DNA of 64,000 bases from positions 1 through 64,000 of the forward strand of contig CAWKIV010000019.1 in assembly GCA_963849885.1 (NCBI GenBank). Direction: 5' to 3'. Within the stretch, counting starts at the first letter, position 1, and each line of letters opens with the position of its first letter. Of the stretch, positions 1-9,419 are shown piece after piece. The translations under genes were made by a program, and so were the position numbers. The notes below the pieces were generated by a model. It made no database searches. It was given only the letters and a program-made list of their open reading frames with translations, and was not told the DNA's origin. The DNA is from CADCTP01 sp963849885. Its GTDB lineage: Bacteria > Actinomycetota > Actinomycetes > Mycobacteriales > CADCTP01.

Positions 1-20
1 CGATACGCGAGACCAGGCCG

Positions 21-815
21 TTGCGGTTCGGAGTCGTTACTCCGATCACCACGGATCTGCCGACCTGGCGCGACCAGCTGCGTGGTCTGGCCGACAGCGG
101 TTACTCGACGATCCTGATGCCCGACGTGCCGCAGTGGCAGCCGGCACCGGGCCCTGCGCTCGCCGTCGCAGCAACGATCACCGACCTGCGAGTGGGTACC
201 TGGGTTTACGCGTCGCCCGTGCGGCCGCCGTGGATCACCGCGTGGGAGGCGCACTCGCTGTCCGTGCTCACGAACGGTCGTTTTGAGATGGGCATCGGCA
301 CCGGCCGGCCCGGCATTGCCGACCAGCTCCACGAATTGGGCCTGCCGGTCGTTCCCGCGAGCCAACGGTCGGGCCAGGTGCGTGAAGTCGTCTCGGCCCT
401 GCGAGAACTCGACGGCTCAGACCTGCACACTCCGCTCGTGATGGCCGTGGGCGGCCCCAAGGCGCAAGCGCTGGCCGCCGAGCTCGCCGACACGGTGACC
501 TTCGTGATGCCGCAGACCGAGACGCGGGCTGAGACGACGCAACGGGTACGGCAGTTCGACAACCACCGCGATGTCGAACTGGCGTTGCACGTGCCCGTGA
601 TCGGCGACTCGGTCGCTCCGTTCATGGCGGGGCCCGACACGGATGCCGCCGCCGTCCGGGCCGCGGATTCGCTGGCCTTCCTTCCCTGCGATCCCTCGGC
701 CGCTGCCGAGGAGATCCAACGGCGACGCGAGGAACTCGGCTTCTCATACTTCGTGTTCGGAGCTGACGTCGCCGGTGCTCTCGCTCCGGTCGTCGCCGAG
801 CTGGCCGGACGGTAG
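21..815 (+). CDS. LLM-class flavin-dependent oxidoreductase
   Basis: A luciferase-like monooxygenase family protein of 264 residues, expected to be a TIM-barrel oxidoreductase using FMN or F420. The N-terminal strand RFGVVTPIT and the segment GRFEMGIGTGRPG near residues 86-98 match the family pattern, in which the second segment lines the cofactor site. Relatives are usually about 280-330 residues, so this one is short. The start used is TTG at 21, but the frame stays open to the left edge, so the true start may lie outside the window. It is not obviously linked to the decayed ABC module downstream. The family call is firm; the substrate is unknown. Confidence 0.8.
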   Translation: MRFGVVTPITTDLPTWRDQLRGLADSGYSTILMPDVPQWQPAPGPALAVAATITDLRVGTWVYASPVRPPWITAWEAHSLSVLTNGRFEMGIGTGRPGIADQLHELGLPVVPASQRSGQVREVVSALRELDGSDLHTPLVMAVGGPKAQALAAELADTVTFVMPQTETRAETTQRVRQFDNHRDVELALHVPVIGDSVAPFMAGPDTDAAAVRAADSLAFLPCDPSAAAEEIQRRREELGFSYFVFGADVAGALAPVVAELAGR

Positions 816-1343
816 CGCCACGTCCCTTCTCTTCTTCCGACCCCCCCTCCTGCCGTGCCCCCTTCCCCTCGTCCCCCCCCCCCCCGCTCATGCCGGCGTA
901 GCCGCGCCGGCCAGCCGCACTACGCATGTACAGCGCGTAGCCGCCCCCACCGGCCGCCCGCGGGAACCTGTCACGCATCGACGGAAGCCGATCTGTCACG
1001 CGTCAACCGGAGTCGGCAGCACGCCAGCCCGTCAGTGGCTCTGGCTCACCCGGTATGGGCGGAATCTCAAGCAGCCGGCGTAGCCGGCCGACGTGGCTCC
1101 TCCTGGTTGGAGTGTTAGCTCCCGTGTTCCGTGGACCTAAAGGGGTGTGTGACCCGGAGGTGAGCATCGGAAGACTCACTGCAACGGTCCCGCTCCAACG
1201 GGGGGAGCGGGGCCGGGAACCAGCATGATCCGGTCCGCGCGGCGTACCTCTCGACCAGCTCGCCGAGCAGGGCAGCAGCGGCCCGGTGGCTCACGTGGGG
1301 AGGCCCTTCTCGCCCAGCCGGGACCGCCTGAGTAGCCGGCCCC
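816..1343. other. Intergenic region with poly-C tract and short repeats
   Basis: No convincing gene is seen in these 528 bases. They hold a run of 13 C (873-885), one copy of the 34-bp repeat described separately (884-917), and the 9-mer GCGTAGCCG at 896-904, 935-943 and 1078-1086. The short open frames here have the arginine- and proline-rich composition of GC-rich noncoding DNA. The poly-C tract may also be an assembly weak point. Confidence 0.6.
884..917 (+). repeat. 34-bp direct repeat, copy 1
   Basis: This segment starts CCGCTCATGCCGGCGTAGCC and recurs in the same orientation at 6169-6202 with one mismatch (G versus C at position 26). The two copies bracket the decayed ABC transporter and two-component module. 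They could be a recombination footprint or remnants of the ends of an inserted segment. Confidence 0.75.
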
Positions 1344-2194
1344 TTGATGGGAAACCCGCCGTCCGGGTCAGCTACGGAGGCGTTCACGGATTGGTACGGA
1401 TGTGGGGCGGGCGCCGGAGACGACCTGGCGCCGACAACCTCAACCACATTGGCGGCGGTCCGCGCCGTCGGGGTCACCAAGCGGTACGGCAGCGGGCCGG
1501 CCACCGTGGTCGCGCTCGACAACGTGACGGCGGCGCTGCCGGAGGGCCGATTCACTGCAGTCATGGGCCCGTCCGGGTCGGGCAGTTGCACCTGCTGCAC
1601 TGCCTCGCCGGGCTGGAGACGGTGACTCGGCACGGTGTATCTGGGCGAGACGGACCTGTCCGCGCTCTCCGAACGCGAGCTGACCAGGCTGCGCCGCGAT
1701 CGGGTGAGGTTCGTGTTCCAGTCGTTCAACCTGCTCCCGGCGCTGAGCGCGCGCGAGAACGCGCTGCTGCCGCTGCGGATCGCTGGCCGGCGCCCCGACC
1801 GTGAGTGGACGGATCGGGTCATCGACGCGGTCGGCGCTGCAGCCCGCTTGGGCATCGGCCGGGGGAGCTGTCCGGCGGCGAGCAGCAGCGCCTCGCCGTC
1901 GTGCGCGCCTTGGCCGGGCAGCCGGCCGTGGTCTTCGCCGATGAGCCGACCGGCAACCTGGACTCGCACGCGAGTGCCGATCTGCTGGAGCTGCTGCGCC
2001 GCTGCGTGGACGATTTCGGCCAGACGGTCGTGATGGTGACCCACGAGCCGGCCGCCGCCGGGTACGCCTACCTGGTGCTCTTCATCGCCGACGGCCGCGT
2101 GGTCGACGAGATGGTCGAGCCCACGGCCGAGCGTGTCCGCGACCGCATGCAGCAGCAAGGCTCGGGCCGGGAGCAGCGGGGCGTGCTGCCGTGA
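1344..2194 (+). pseudogene. Frameshifted ABC transporter ATP-binding protein (LolD/MacB type)
   Basis: The reading frame breaks at least three times, but the pieces line up as one LolD/MacB-type ATPase. In order they give VTKRYGSGPATVVALDNV, a ruined Walker A (GPSGSG followed by a frameshift that removes the GKST lysine, near 1583), the Q-loop region VRFVFQSFNLLPALSARENALLPLRIAG, the signature LSGGEQQRLAVVRALAGQP, the Walker B block VVFADEPTGNLD and the H-loop VMVTHEP. Breaks lie near 1583, 1630 and 1855. A TTG at 1449 is an alternative start. The last piece overlaps the permease start by GTGA, so the pair was once translationally coupled. A working ATPase cannot be made from this sequence. 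Confidence 0.85.
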
Positions 2195-4109
2195 CCTGGC
2201 TCAGCGTGCGGGAATTGCTGGCACATCCGCGTCGGGCGGTGCTGACCGGCGTCGCGGTCGTGGTCGGGATCGCGCTGGTGTCGGGCACACTCGTCCTCGG
2301 GGACACGGCCGTGCGTGCCGGCGTCCATGACGGCGATCTCGACCAGCTGCGGAGAATCCTCCTGATGGCCGGCGGGGTGGCCCTCCTCGTCGGCGCGTTC
2401 ATCATCAACTCGACGATCTCGGCGGTCCTCGCCCAACGGACCGCGAGCTGGCGCTGCTGCGTTGTCTCGGCGCCGAGGCCCGCCAGCTTCGAGGTTGGTC
2501 CGCGGGGAGGCCCTCGCTGTCGGCGTGGTCGCCTCCCTCATGGGGCTGGTCGTGGGCCTCGGCGTGGCCGCGGCGCTGCGGGCGTACGTGAGCTCCGCGC
2601 TGCTCTCCAGCGGTGATCTGCCCAGCCACACGCTCGTGGTCACCCCCGTACCGTCGGCGTCGCGTTGCTCACCGGGACCGTCGTCACGGTCGTCTCCGCA
2701 CAGGCCCCGGCGCGCCGCGCGAGCCGGGCGGCGCCACTCGCCGCGTTGCGCGGCCTACCGGCCACCGGCCGGCGGCGGCGCGCACCCCGGATGGCCGCCG
2801 GGGCGGTCCTCGCCGCGGTGGTGTCGCGGCCGTGCCCTCCGCGGCTGTTACCGGCACCGGCCGAGTGCTCTGCCCGCCGCCGCGCTCACCCTGGCCGGCG
2901 TTCGGATGCTCGGCCCGTGGGCGGCGACCGCGCTGGTCCGTCTCGTCGGCCTGCCGGTCGCGCGAGTGCTCCGGCTGCCGGGCGAACTCGCCCGTAGGAA
3001 CGCGATGCGCAGCCCGGACCGGACCGCCGCCACCGCTTCCGTCCTGATGGTCGGGCTCGCGCTCGTCAGCTTCGTCACCGTCCTGTTCACCTCGACCAAA
3101 GCATTTCTCGATGGCGCAGGTTGCCCGTACGCCGGCCTTCACCGTGATCAGCGGCGGCACGACGAGCACCGGCAAGCAGGCGGTTAGCCCGCTCGCCGAC
3201 GGCGTGCTCGCGCGGCTGGCGGCGCTGCCCGACCTGTCCGCGGTCGTGCCGACCGGTCCACCCTCGGCACTGCGGCGGGAACCGAGGCGGACGTCACGAG
3301 CGCGGACCTGGCCGACTTCGCCCGGGTGCGCGGCCTGGACGTAACCGCGGGCAGCCTGGCCGACGTGAGCCGGGGCGGGCTGTGGGTCGTCGATGACGTC
3401 GCCGCCCACCACGGCTGGACGATCGGTTCACGGGTGCCGGTGAACCTGGGGCGGGGTAGCCGCGCCTTCACGCTACGGGCCGTGTACCGGCACGAGAGCT
3501 ACGTCGACCAGCCTCCCGAGGTACCTCCTCGGGTCCGCGGACTACGCCGCGCTCGGCGGCGTCACCGCAGTCGGCGCCGCACTCCTGCGCGTGACAGACG
3601 GCGTGGCGCCGGCGACGCCCGCGCCGCCGTCGATCGGGCGGTCGCGGCACAGCCCGGGCTCATCGTGGAGGACCGGGCACAGGTACAGCGGGAGACGGTC
3701 GGGGCGGCCCCAGGCGGCGTCGCTGTACCTGATGCTCACCTGCCTCGCGGTGCTGGTCGGGCTGGTAGGCATCGTCAACGCGATGTCGCTGTCCGTCGTC
3801 GACCGGGTACGAGAGCTGGGCCTGCTGCGCGCGGTGGGCATGGACAGGCGACAGCTCGGCACGATGGTCCGGCCGAGGCGTTCATCATCGGCTGCGTCGG
3901 CGCGGTGCTCGGCATCGGCATCGGCACCCTGTACGGCTGGGCCGCGGCCAAGGTGTTCGAGCACTCCTCGGCGCCGACGCGGTTCACCGCACCGGTCGCG
4001 GTCCTGGCGCCGTCGCCGCCCTGGCCGCGGGCGCAGGTGTGGTCGCGGTGGCCCTACCGCCCGGTCGGCGAGCCGCGTCGATGTGCTGCGGGCGATCGCG
4101 GCCGAGTAG
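2191..4109 (+). pseudogene. Frameshifted FtsX-like ABC permease
   Basis: This is a macrolide-exporter/lipoprotein-type permease broken by roughly six frameshifts. Recognisable pieces run in order across three frames: an N-terminal membrane anchor (VRELLAHPRRAVLTGVAVVV), an FtsX core with IINSTISAVLAQRT and LGAEARQLRGLVRGEALAVG, a middle section ELARRNAMRSPDRTAATASV, and a second core with VGIVNAMSLSVVDRVRELGL and LRAVGMDRRQLGTM followed by a last membrane segment near 3890-3960. Two FtsX modules in one chain fit actinobacterial permeases of this class. It would have paired with the ATPase upstream and been controlled by the two-component genes downstream. Codon structure survives between breaks, so decay is recent or the breaks are sequence errors. 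Confidence 0.82.
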
Positions 4110-4140
4110 TCGCGGCGGGATGCCCCCTACGCTGGGAAGG

Positions 4141-5130
4141 GTGCGCCTGACAATGCGCTGGTTGATCGCGCTCGGGTGCCTTGGCCTGGCCGGCTTCTGG
4201 GTCTTCCTGCTCGTGGTCGTCGAGCACACGTCGATGCCTCCGCTGCCGCTCGCAGTGCCCGTGCTGCTGCTCGTGGTCGGGCTGGCCGTCGGGCCATGGA
4301 TGTTGCTGGTCTCGCGCCGCCTGCAGCGGGAGCCCGAGGCGGGCCGGGTCTTCCGCCGGGTTGTGGCGGTTTCTGCGATGCTCACCGCAGTGGGTGTGGT
4401 CGCGGCCGCGATCGTCGACAGCCGGCGGGGCACCAGCGGCGACGGGTTCGCCGTCGTCCTGGTGATGATCGTCCTTCCTCGCCGTCGGCGTGCTCACGCT
4501 CGTCGGCGCGGTCTTCTGCCTGGCTGTTCGTCCTCACCCGCGCGATCACCCGAGAGCGGGCCGCCCGGGTCCGCGCCGAGGAGCGGGCCGAGGTCGCCAC
4601 CCACTTGCATGACTCGGTTCTCCAGGCGCTCACGCTTATCCACAAGTGGGCCGACGACCCCCGCACCGTACGCGGGCTCACCCGCCGCCCGACCGGGAGC
4701 TGCGTGCCTGGCTCTACGGCGGGCAGCCCGACGATGGCGACGACTTCGCCGCCGCGGCCAAAGCGGTGGCCGAGGAGGTGGAGGACCGGTTCGACGTCAT
4801 CGTCGAGGTGGCGACCGTCGGCACCTGCCGCCTCGACGGGCCCGCCCGGGCCGTTATCGGGGCCGTGCGCGAAGCACCACCAACGCCGCCAAGCACGCCG
4901 AAGTCCGCCACATGTCGGTCTTCGCCGAGATCACCGAGGAGGACCTGCATGCGCTGGTCCGCGACCGGGGCCGCGGGTTCGACCCGGCGCTGCGCAACGG
5001 TACGGACCGGCGCGGCATCACCGACTCGATCGAGCGGCGCATCCACGCCTACGGCGGCTCCGCAGTGGTCCGCTCGACGCCGGGCGCGGGCACCGAGGTG
5101 GAGCTGCACATGCCCTGGGGGGCGCGCGTG
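4141..5130 (+). pseudogene. Frameshifted NarL-type sensor histidine kinase
   Basis: The first frame gives an N-terminal membrane region with several hydrophobic segments (WLIALGCLGLAGFWVFLLVV and later ones). After a shift near 4480 comes the HisKA_3 phospho-acceptor box ERAEVATHLHDSVLQALTLI, whose His is the predicted phosphorylation site. After shifts near 4690 and 4875 comes the ATP-binding domain, with NAAKHA (N box), DRGRGFDP (G1), RRGITDSIERR (G2-like) and GTEVELHMP at the end. The parts are in the order of a NarX/DesK-type kinase. It probably sensed envelope stress or a compound handled by the ABC exporter, but that is only suggested by position. The GTG at 4141 or the ATG at 4153 would be the start. 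Confidence 0.82.
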
Positions 5131-5740
5131 GGTGGACGGATCGGGGTCCGTCCTCGACGTCGGCTGCGGCGGCTTCCGGCCGAAGTCAGCGAGGGTGGAC
5201 GGGTGGGCGAGGCGGTCGACGCGCAGTACGGTCGACTGGCATGGCGCTGCAGCCCGACGTGGTGCTGCTCGACGTGCACCTGCCCGACGGCGGCGGTCGG
5301 GCCGTCCTCGACGCGGTCGTGCCGACCCACCGCAGGTCCGTTTCCTCGGCCTGTCGGTCTCGGATGCCGCCGAGGACGTCCTCGACGTCATTCGCGGCGG
5401 CGCTCGGGGGTACGTGACCAAGGCGATCTCCGGCCCAGACTGTGCGAGGCGATTCGCGTGTGCAGGCGGGCGACGTCTACTTCTCGCCGCGGCTGGCCGT
5501 TTACGTTCTGGACAGCTTCCGTGGCGAGGGGCGGGCCGGGAGCCGGACCTCGACCGGCTCACCGACGCGAGCGCGAGGTCATGCGACTGGTCGCCGTCGG
5601 ATACACGTACCAGGAGATCGGCACTCGGCTGTCGATCTCGGCGCGCACGGTCGAGACCCACGCAGCCGCGGTGCTGCGCAAGCTCAGCTTCCAACCGCCG
5701 CGAGCTCTCCCGTTGGGCCAGCACCCGCCGCCTTGTCTGA
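5131..5740 (+). pseudogene. Frameshifted LuxR/NarL-type response regulator
   Basis: Partner of the kinase just upstream. The receiver domain shows the phospho-acceptor stretch LQPDVVLLDVHLPDGGG and the conserved Lys in GARGYVTKAISGP, but its first strand with the acidic pair is missing or scrambled. The C-terminal DNA-binding domain is intact across a frame change: TDREREVMRLVAVGYTYQEI, then GTRLSISARTVETHAAAVLR, ending at a stop at 5740. At least three frame changes are needed to read it through. It shares its fate with the three upstream genes. Confidence 0.8.
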
Positions 5741-5848
5741 CCGCGCAGCGCGGGCGGCCGGCGACGGGCGCTGGCAGGGGAAGGACCCGCGCTCGCCAGG
5801 GCGAGGTAGCGCGAGGCGTTCGCCTGAGCGCTGGATGCGAGAGGGCCT

Positions 5849-6142
5849 TTAGAGGTCGAGCAGGGAGGGGTCTTCCCACACGTCCAGGTAGTCAGGCGCG
5901 TAGATGAAACGTGAGCCGGGAGGCAGGTCTAGCAGGGGAGCAATTCCGGGACAGCGGTCGACCGCGTGCGCCACATGCCACGGCAAGAAGAAGTCAGCGC
6001 GGTGCTGCAGGTCGCCGGTCCAGAGGTACCACCCCGTGGTGCCGTGCTGAGGCGGATGGCGAAGTCCGTGCAGCGGCCAGTCCCACGAGTCGGCCTCGAT
6101 GAGGGACCGCGAGGCTCCGAGCTTGCTGTCTGCCGTCGCCAT
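5849..6142 (-). CDS. Small Imm33-like immunity-type protein
   Basis: A 97-residue soluble protein with a compact, well-formed C-terminal half: GTTGWYLWTGDL, DFFLPWHVAHAVDRCPGI and LPPGSRFIYAPDYLDVWEDP. From memory, the GWYLWTG and LPPG.RF..AP.Y.DVW patterns resemble actinobacterial proteins annotated as Imm33/DUF2185-like immunity proteins, which neutralise polymorphic toxins. No toxin gene is visible beside it. The ATG start at 6142 lies 27 bp from the second 34-bp repeat. Coding nature is likely because the composition differs from the arginine-rich shadow frames; the family assignment is tentative. Confidence 0.55.
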   Translation of the reverse strand: MATADSKLGASRSLIEADSWDWPLHGLRHPPQHGTTGWYLWTGDLQHRADFFLPWHVAHAVDRCPGIAPLLDLPPGSRFIYAPDYLDVWEDPSLLDL

Positions 6143-6168
6143 GCCGCTGATCGTGCCCGAGCCACTGT

Positions 6169-6202
6169 CCGCTCATGCCGGCGTAGCCGCGCCCGCCAGC
6201 CG
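6169..6202 (+). repeat. 34-bp direct repeat, copy 2
   Basis: Matches 884-917 at 33 of 34 positions in the same orientation. It sits just upstream of the Imm33-like gene and before the 3' end of the beta-propeller gene. Confidence 0.75.
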
Positions 6203-6279
6203 GTCACCGACGCCAGCCGTGTCCTCGTCACCGTCGCCCGCCGCTGACGGTACGCCGCGGCTACCCGGCGGTCCGGTCC

Positions 6280-7597
6280 TCAGGACAGCGGCAGGAACCC
6301 GATGCCGGGATGCATCTCCCGCGGCTGCCCGGCACAGTCGTCGCGGTTCAGCCCCTGCGGGTTGCTGCATCCGAGCGCCCCGCCGAACTCGGTGTCCGAG
6401 CCGACCCACAGCCCCGCGCCGGTCACGAACAGCGCCTTGGCCCCGACTCCCCGCGTCCGCGTCGGGTTCCAGCTCAGCGCCTTGCCCGTCGCCGGGTTGA
6501 GCGCCCCGATACCCGGCCGGGAGACCGCCCCGGTCCCCGGGTTGTCCCGTCCGTTCGGGTTGTCGAGCCAGCGCTGGTGGCCGCCGACGTAGACCGCGAC
6601 GCCGGTGATGGCGACGCTGTGCAGGGAGTCGCCGCCGGTGTAGTTGATCCAGGTCGGCCGCGTCGGGCGTCGCGATCGCGGTCTCGAACCGCGCCGTCGC
6701 GTCGCAGAGCGTCACGAACAGGTCGCCGGACTGCGGCACGAACCCGGTGCTGGCGATCGCGAAGTAGCTGCCGTCCGGCGAGAAGTCCACCCCCTTCAGG
6801 TAGACGGGGAGGCTGCTCGCCGCGCACATCCTGGTCAGCGGCTGGTAGTACCAGGCGTCGAGGGAACCGGTCGTCGTGCCGAGGGCGACCATGAACGCGC
6901 GGGAGCGGGTCTGTCCAGAGACGGTGGTGAAGTTGCCGATCGCCGCCAGCCGGGTGCAGGTCGGGCTCACCGCGAAGCGGTACACGTGCGTCGCCGTGGA
7001 CGAGGAGGTGACCGAGCCGGAGATCCCCAGGTTGAGGTATCCGGTGTCGGCGCCGGTCGTGGGGTTGAGCGCGAGCAGCTTCCGGCTGAACCAGCCACCG
7101 ACGAACAACCGGCCGCACGCGTACTTCAGGTCGGACACGTTGCCGCTGAGTGGGCTGACGAACGTCGGGTCGACGGCGCCGGTGACCGGGTCGAGCTTCG
7201 CGACTCCCCGCCGCGGCACGCCGTTGATGCTCGTGAAGTAGCCGCCGACGAAGAGCTTGCCGTCCGGCGCCGCCGCCAGCCCCCAGACCGCACCGTTCAC
7301 GTTCGGCCGGAAGGAGGTCAGCGTCCCCGTCGTCGCGTCGAACGCCACGATGTTGGTCCGTGCCACCCCGTTCACCGAGGTGAACTGGCCGCCGGCGTAC
7401 ATCGTCGACCCGATCTGCGCGAACGCGTGCGTCGCCGTGTTGGTCACGAGGTTCGGCAGCTTGGGCGTCCAGTCAGCCGGATTCGCCGAGACGACCCTCG
7501 GGTGGGCGATCTGGGCGCCGGCCGGCGTCGCCATGCCCCCCACCAAGACGCCCGCGGCGAGGAGGGCAATGCCAGCCGACACTCGGATCGATCTCAT
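6280..7597 (-). pseudogene. Secreted beta-propeller (delta-60-like repeat) protein, one frameshift
   Basis: From the ATG at 7597 the protein begins with a clear signal peptide (RSIRVSAGIALLAAGVLVGG then ATPAGA). It continues with propeller-like repeats such as MYAGGQFTSVNGVARTNIVA, LFVGGYFTSINGVPRRGVAK and RLFVGGWFSRKLLALNP, each followed by a statement of the form LDPVTGAVDPTF. After ATPDA near 6655 the frame changes by one base. The continuation PTWINYTGGDSLHSVAITGV, then VYVGGHQRWLDNPNGRDNPG, ends with a stop at 6280. One indel thus restores a full-length protein of about 438 residues. Such proteins are exported and of unknown function. Because only one base is at fault, a sequencing error is as likely as true inactivation. 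Confidence 0.78.
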
Positions 7598-7713
7598 CTG
7601 GGAGCCCCCGCTCTGGCTGTGACCAGCCGTAACTGAACGGTACCAGTGGGCAGCGGGCCACGGCGCCGGGTTCAGCAGCGGTGCGCCGGGGTCATCGCCG
7701 TGGACCTGACCCA

Positions 7714-7758
7714 GCGATCGGGGTCGATCCGCACAAGGCGTCGGTGACGATCGAAGTC
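7714..7758 (+). mobile_element. IS110-family transposase N-terminal remnant
   Basis: The frame encodes AIGVDPHKASVTIEV, the characteristic start of IS110-type DEDD transposases, where the Asp of GVDPHK is the first catalytic acid. Nothing else of the transposase follows: the homology stops at 7758 and a fragment of another gene on the opposite strand begins at 7760. This is a scar of an insertion or deletion rather than an active element. Confidence 0.65.
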
Positions 7759-7759
7759 C

Positions 7760-7817
7760 GGCGGAGTGCCGGCGCTGCTGCGCCTTCGGCATGCCGTACA
7801 GCTCGGCGACGAACTCC
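7760..7817 (-). pseudogene. Fragment of the PadR-associated gene (compare 15593-15985)
   Basis: Read on the minus strand, this 58-bp stretch encodes EFVAELYGMPKAQQRRHSA. The intact gene at 15593 encodes EFIAELYGLPPAQQRRHSA at 15682-15739. I count about 49 of 58 identical bases. The match ends at the border of the IS110 remnant, so the rest of this copy has been lost there. Confidence 0.65.
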
Positions 7818-7896
7818 GGCCCGTACGGGCCCGGTGCTCGGCCGGCATCGTCATCGCCATCATCGGCGGGGGCGCGCTCCGGGTACCGTCCGTGCG

Positions 7897-9330
7897 ATGG
7901 CGCCCGGAGATGTCGCTCGGCTCTATCACGAGCTGACGAGCTACAGGCCCGGGAAGGACTATCTGCCGAAGGCCGTCGACCACCCGCTGGTCTTGCAGGA
8001 CTTCGTCGCCAACGACATCCCGACCTGGCCGGCGCAGGTCAAGGCGTATCCCGATGGGCTGCCGCGTGTCGAGCTGCCGCGGGAGTGGCCCCCGGTCGAC
8101 GTCCCCGCGACCGCGGTCCTGGCCGGCCTGGCGTCGGCGCCGCCGCCGACGCTTGCCGGGCTCGCCCGCACGCTGTTCCTGTCCGCGGGCGTCGTCCGGA
8201 CAAGCCCGCGCAGCCAGAACCGGACCGTGCTCTTTCGCGCCGCCGGCTCCGCAGGTGGACGCTTTCCGATGGAGCTTTACGTGTCGGCGCGCGGAGTCGA
8301 CGGCTTGGCTGACGGCGTGCACTGGTACGAGCCGGTCGGTCATGCCCTGCTGCAGGTTGGGCCGCCCGCGGGCGGGGAGGCGACCACGCTTGTTGTCACC
8401 GGGGTCCCTTGGCGCACGGGCTGGCGCTACGCCGAGCGCGGCTTCCGGCACATCTACTGGGATTCGGGCACGATGCTGGCCCAGACGCTCGCGCTCGCGG
8501 CTGGGCGACTGTTCACGACCTTCCCCGATGAGCAGGTCACTCGGTTGGTCGGTGCCGACGGTGTGCAGGAATGGCCGGTCGCGCTCGTCGCGCTCGAGGA
8601 CGGGTCGCCCGCGATCGCGCCCGGTGGCGCGGCGACGGCGGGCACGATCGATCGGGACCCGGTCGAGTTTCCGCTTGTCACGACGGCGCAACGGGCGGGC
8701 GACGGGGACGTGCTCGGCGAGCCGTGGCCGGCCGCGCCGGCGCTCGACGTAGAGCCGCCGCCGTCGCGCGACCTCGAGGCCGTGATACTTCAGCGCGGCT
8801 CGACGCGGCTGATGGACGCGGGCGCGACCGTCCCGCGCGCGGGCTACGAGTTCGCGCTCGCCGCAGCGCTGCGCGGGATCGACGTGCCGCACTACATCGC
8901 CGTGCACGGCGTCCAAGGGGTCGAGCCCGGGCTCTACCGCTGGCCCGATCTGGCGTCGCCGCTGCGGCGCGGCGACCTGCGCCACGAGTTGCTCGTGGCG
9001 TGCTGGGACCAGGACCTCGGGCGTGACGCCGCGTACGTCGTGATGGCCGCGACCGACCTCGTCGGGCTCGATGACCGCGCCTACCGCGCCGCCCAGCTCG
9101 CCGCCGGGATCGTGGAAGGCCGGCTGCACCTCGCGGCCTACGCGCTCGGACTGGGCGCGTCCGGGATGTCGTTCCTGGACTCGGAGATCGAGCCGCTGCT
9201 GGGGACTCCGGTCGCTGGGCTGCTGTTCACGTGCGTCGGCGTCCCGACGTACCGCAACACGGCCGGCGGCCCGCCCGGCGAGCCGGTCTCCGTGCTGACC
9301 CCGACAGCAGGCGAGACGCCAACCTCGTAG
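7897..9330 (+). CDS. SagB/ThcOx-family dehydrogenase with tandem nitroreductase domains
   Basis: A protein of 477 residues from the ATG at 7897; the open frame upstream is IS110 debris. The N-terminal domain has the SagB-type pattern: a Leu-Tyr-His start (LYHELTSYRPG), LARTLFLSAGVVRTSPRSQN with the flavin-contacting Arg-Ser, and RFPMELYVSARGVDGLADGV followed by HWYEP. A second, diverged nitroreductase half begins near residue 280 (LEAVILQRGSTRLMDAGATV) and includes GIVEGRLHLAAYALGLGASG. These FMN enzymes oxidise azolines to azoles in peptide maturation when paired with YcaO proteins. No YcaO or precursor gene is in the window, so this may be a stand-alone nitroreductase. Confidence 0.82.
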   Translation: MAPGDVARLYHELTSYRPGKDYLPKAVDHPLVLQDFVANDIPTWPAQVKAYPDGLPRVELPREWPPVDVPATAVLAGLASAPPPTLAGLARTLFLSAGVVRTSPRSQNRTVLFRAAGSAGGRFPMELYVSARGVDGLADGVHWYEPVGHALLQVGPPAGGEATTLVVTGVPWRTGWRYAERGFRHIYWDSGTMLAQTLALAAGRLFTTFPDEQVTRLVGADGVQEWPVALVALEDGSPAIAPGGAATAGTIDRDPVEFPLVTTAQRAGDGDVLGEPWPAAPALDVEPPPSRDLEAVILQRGSTRLMDAGATVPRAGYEFALAAALRGIDVPHYIAVHGVQGVEPGLYRWPDLASPLRRGDLRHELLVACWDQDLGRDAAYVVMAATDLVGLDDRAYRAAQLAAGIVEGRLHLAAYALGLGASGMSFLDSEIEPLLGTPVAGLLFTCVGVPTYRNTAGGPPGEPVSVLTPTAGETPTS

Positions 9331-9419
9331 GCCCCCCGACTCGAGTTGCGTTTCGTCCGCCGATGAGTCGCCGAAGTAGTGGCCTACGCTGCGGCAGGTC
9401 AGAGTGTAGGGCGGTGGAG

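Noticed and set aside
873..885. Run of 13 C as a phase-variation tract
   Set aside because: It lies outside any gene, with no frame that its length would switch. It may simply be an assembly or sequencing weak spot.
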